NCBI GenBank assembly: GCA_032164245.1
Contig: JAVMKO010000001.1
Location: 12,127,603 to 12,191,602 of the forward strand
Direction of reading: 5' to 3'
Source: Sternotherus odoratus
Lineage: Eukaryota > Chordata > Testudines > Kinosternidae
DNA: 64,000 bases
The first letter of the stretch is position 1; each line of letters opens with the position of its first letter. This document shows, piece by piece, positions 60,407 to 64,000 of the stretch. Made by a program: the position numbers and the translations under genes. The notes under the pieces were generated by a model. It did not search any database. It was not told where the DNA came from and saw only the letters and a list, made by a program, of their open reading frames with translations.

Positions 60407-60491
60407 GGGTTGACTCGAGTATAAGCCGAGGAGGCTTTTTTCAGCCCAAAAAGTGGGCTGAAAAACTCGGCTTATACTCGAGTATATACGG
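59585..60491. mobile_element. 907-bp TA-target MITE with internal minisatellite, nested in CR1
   Basis: The ends CCGTATATACTCGAGTATAG and CTCGAGTATATACGG are inverse, flanked by TA at 59583-59584 and 60492-60493. Subterminal GACTCGAGTATAAGCCGAG occurs at both ends. Near the right end TTTTTCAGCCC-AAAAAGT-GGGCTGAAAAA is a hairpin. The interior has a GC-rich minisatellite, a poly(A) run (60122-60140) and a poly(T) run (about 60367-60403). Confidence 0.92.
59690..60118. repeat. GC-rich minisatellite inside the MITE
   Basis: Units of about 50 and 65 bp are built from TGCCGAGGTTCCCCC and TTCCCCGCCGCGGGCGGGC. At least seven units are present. Long open frames on both strands result from the repeat. 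Confidence 0.95.
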
Positions 60492-60493
60492 TA

Positions 60494-60770
60494 GTCGGCA
60501 AGTTGAAACAACACACAACACACGTCAACCTGTGGAACTCATTGCCGGGGAATGTTGTGAAGGTTAAACGTATAACTGGATTAAAAAAAGAATTAGATAA
60601 GTTCAGGAGGATAGGTCCAAGTGGTCAGAACCCGCAACCCCATGCTCCGGTGTCCCTAACCCTCTGTCAGAATCTGGGACTGGATGACAGGGGATGGCTC
60701 ACTCAATTTCCCTGTTCTGTTCAGTCCCTCTGAAACATCTGGCACTGGCCACTGTCAGAAGGTAAAGAAC
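60494..60770 (+). mobile_element. CR1 3' region, right part
   Basis: GTCAACCTGTGGAACTCATT, GAATTAGATAAGTTCAGGAG, ACAGGGGATGGCTCACTCAA and CACTGGCCACTGTCAGAAGG continue the CR1 order interrupted at 59582. Confidence 0.9.
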
Positions 60771-61424
60771 TCTCAGAAAATACTAAAATGTAAAAGTAAC
60801 AAATAAATTAGAGAGAACACACAATTATATTTAAGTAACAAAATGGTGGAATGACAGAATTCTGTGTGAGGCAGAGATAAAGCTTGCCAACAGTTTACCC
60901 TTAGCTCATACCACTGTGCCTACCTACAGCACTAGTTTTAACTGTGGATTTCCAGCTTGCCAGTTGATGTCACAGCCGTTTTACAGGGGTTTTTTTTTAT
61001 ATGGTTTTCATTATTATTCTATTGCTATATAAATGTCTGCATTACCAAATTTCAACACTGCCAGACAAAGATAACTGAACTTCCATGAATATCATCAATG
61101 AAGTCCAGAAACACACTCCTTAAAATAAATACCTGTAAGTGCAACATTTAACATAATATAATAGCTCTATCTGCATTTTACAAGGCTCTGACAATGTGGC
61201 ATTTGTAACATTACTTCACAGAACAAATCAGTGGCACTAATAGCTGAAGCAGAGACACTGATACACTTAAACGAAGTGACAACTCTAAGAGAACTGAGTA
61301 TTTTCCCAGAATTACACACACACACACACACACACCCCTTTTAATGGGACTCAAACAGAACAACCTTAGAGGATGGGAAATTTTCATTGATGACTCGTAG
61401 AATATAACCTATAAAATTATCATA

Positions 61425-62430
61425 CAGTGAAACCTCCATTTAACGGACTAATTCGGGCAAGGGGGTATCCGTTAAATGAAAAAGTCCATTATTTAATAAT
61501 AATAAAAAAACGAGCTGTCAGAGCAGCAGCCCGACCGCCACAGGGTCGGGGCGGCAGCTCAGCAGCCCGCCCGCTGCCGTGACCCGGGCGGCAGCCGGGA
61601 GCCGGCAGCCAGCCCGCCCGCTGCCTGGACCCGGGCGGCAGCCGGGAGCCGGCAGCCAGCCCGCCCGCTGCCTGGACCCGGGCGGCAGCCGGGAGCCGGC
61701 AGCCAGCCCGCCCGCTGCCTGGACCCGGGCGGCAGCCGGGAGCCGGCAGCCAGCCCGCCCGCTGCCTGGACCCGGGCGGCAGCCGGGAGCCGGCAGCCAG
61801 CCCGCCCGCTGCCTGGACCCGGGCGGCAGCCGGCAGCCAGCCCGCCCGCTGCCTGGACCCGGGCGGCAGCCGGCAGCCAGCCCGCCCGCTGCCTGGACCC
61901 GGGCGGCAGCCGGCAGCCAGCCCGCCCGCTGCCTGGACCCGGGCGGCAGCCGGCAGCCGGCAGCCAGCCCGCCCGCTGCCTGGACCCGGGCGGCAGCCGG
62001 GAGCCGGCAGCCAGCCCGCCCGCTGCCTGGACCCGGGCGGCAGCCGGGAGCCGGCAGCCAGCCCGCCCGCTGCCTGGACCCGGGCGGCAGCCGGGAGCCG
62101 GCAGCCAGCCCGCCCGCTGTCTGGACCCGGGCGGCAGCCGGGAGCCGGCAGCCAGCCCGCCCGCTGTCTGGACCCGGGCGGCAGCCGGGAGCCGGCAGCC
62201 AGCCCGCCCGCTGCCTGGACCCGGGCGGCAGCCGGGAGCCGGCAGCCAGCCCGCCCGCTGTCTGGACCCGGGCGGCAGCCGGGAGCCGGCAGCCAGCCCG
62301 CCCGCTGTCTGGACCCGGGCGGCAGCCGGGAGCCGGCAGCCAGCCCGCGAGAAATGGATTTGGGATGCATCAGACTTGCTCAGAAATTTTGTCCGTTGCA
62401 TCCGAAGTCCGTTAAATCGAGGTTTTACTG
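61425..62430 (-). mobile_element. Tigger-like MITE, copy expanded by a minisatellite
   Basis: It is bounded by CAGTGAAACCTCCATTTAAC and GTTAAATCGAGGTTTTACTG with TA on both sides (61423-61424, 62431-62432). It is inverted relative to the copies at 1-64 and 20702-21002 and shares their subterminal blocks (GGATGCATCAGACTTGCTCA, AATTTTGTCCGTTGCATCC). It is 1006 bp long against 301 bp for the compact copy; nearly all the difference is the tandem array. Confidence 0.93.
61565..62347. repeat. Minisatellite of 47-bp and 40-bp units (about 17 copies)
   Basis: The unit contains GCTGCCTGGACCCGGGCGGC and AGCCGGGAGCCGGCAGCCAG. Spacing between CTGCCTGG marks is 47 bp (61621 to 61668) in most units and 40 bp (61809 to 61849) in a central block that lacks one 7-bp step. 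Some right-hand units carry CTGTCTGG instead of CTGCCTGG. The units are nearly identical, suggesting recent expansion. Confidence 0.96.
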
Positions 62431-62626
62431 TATTAAATTGTAGGTAGGTGTTAACCCTATATATTAAGAGATTTTTAAGCATTATTTGTACTTCAGTAGC
62501 ATGTAGTACTCCATACAAGATAACGGCCCCACTGTGGTAGGCATTGAACACGCACAAATGGATTTGGCCCCCCGTCTCAAATAATTTGTAACCTAATTAG
62601 GACATGCTGAAATTTAAATTGTACTA

Positions 62627-64000
<1,374 letters not shown>

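Noticed and set aside
59543..60523. Long open frames of 183-326 codons on both strands
   Set aside because: GC-rich minisatellite plus homopolymers within a MITE; not coding.
61565..62347. Regular repeats that could be mistaken for a CRISPR array
   Set aside because: Units are contiguous without unique spacers, no cas genes, and the locus is vertebrate DNA.
61489..62557. Open frames of 278-332 codons on both strands
   Set aside because: They translate the 47/40-bp minisatellite in three frames; repeat-driven, no start context or homology.

Overview
The window is vertebrate nuclear DNA, most likely from a turtle or another non-avian sauropsid. Short exons with GT-AG introns are separated by kilobases of AT-rich non-coding DNA. 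CR1 LINE 3' ends, DIRS-type tyrosine-recombinase retrotransposons, a Helitron, hAT and Tc1/mariner-type non-autonomous elements and MIR-like SINE fragments are all present. The turtle call is inferred from this repeat mix and was not tested by any search. There is no bacterial-type gene organisation.

The only host gene I recognise is USP6NL (RN-tre), a TBC-domain Rab GTPase-activating protein, on the minus strand. Six consecutive coding exons are visible: 62647-62767, 55840-55934, 47191-47256, 47002-47101, 39584-39736 and 24996-26443. All join in phase and have consensus splice sites. Together they encode about 660 residues: the later part of the TBC domain, starting just before the YCQGM glutamine-finger motif, and the long disordered tail with a PxxDY EPS8-binding motif. 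The N-terminal exons lie beyond the right edge. The 3' UTR probably runs left from 24995 to one of several AATAAA signals between 22.2 and 22.9 kb.

Left of the gene (1-22 kb) is intergenic DNA dominated by mobile elements. A structurally almost complete DIRS element (2647-9556, minus) has inverted terminal repeats, an internal complementary region and Gag-like, RT, RNase H, methyltransferase-like and tyrosine recombinase coding regions. A hAT element with a perfect 8-bp duplication interrupts its recombinase at the codon of the likely catalytic tyrosine. A Helitron (14470-15369), a CR1 3' end (about 17.45-18.3 kb) and a Tigger-like MITE (20702-21002) follow.

The introns hold further insertions: a decayed second DIRS copy (about 50.1-55.45 kb) that lost its catalytic tyrosine, several hAT and TA-target MITEs, CR1 pieces, a putative solo LTR, and a 57-bp perfect palindrome at 26983-27039.

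The most unusual overall pattern is that four unrelated non-autonomous DNA transposons each carry their own G/C-rich minisatellite in the interior: the hAT at 3.1 kb, the Helitron at 14.5 kb, the TA-target MITE at 59.6 kb and the Tigger-like MITE at 61.4 kb. In the Tigger family a compact 301-bp copy and an expanded 1006-bp copy sit in the same window.
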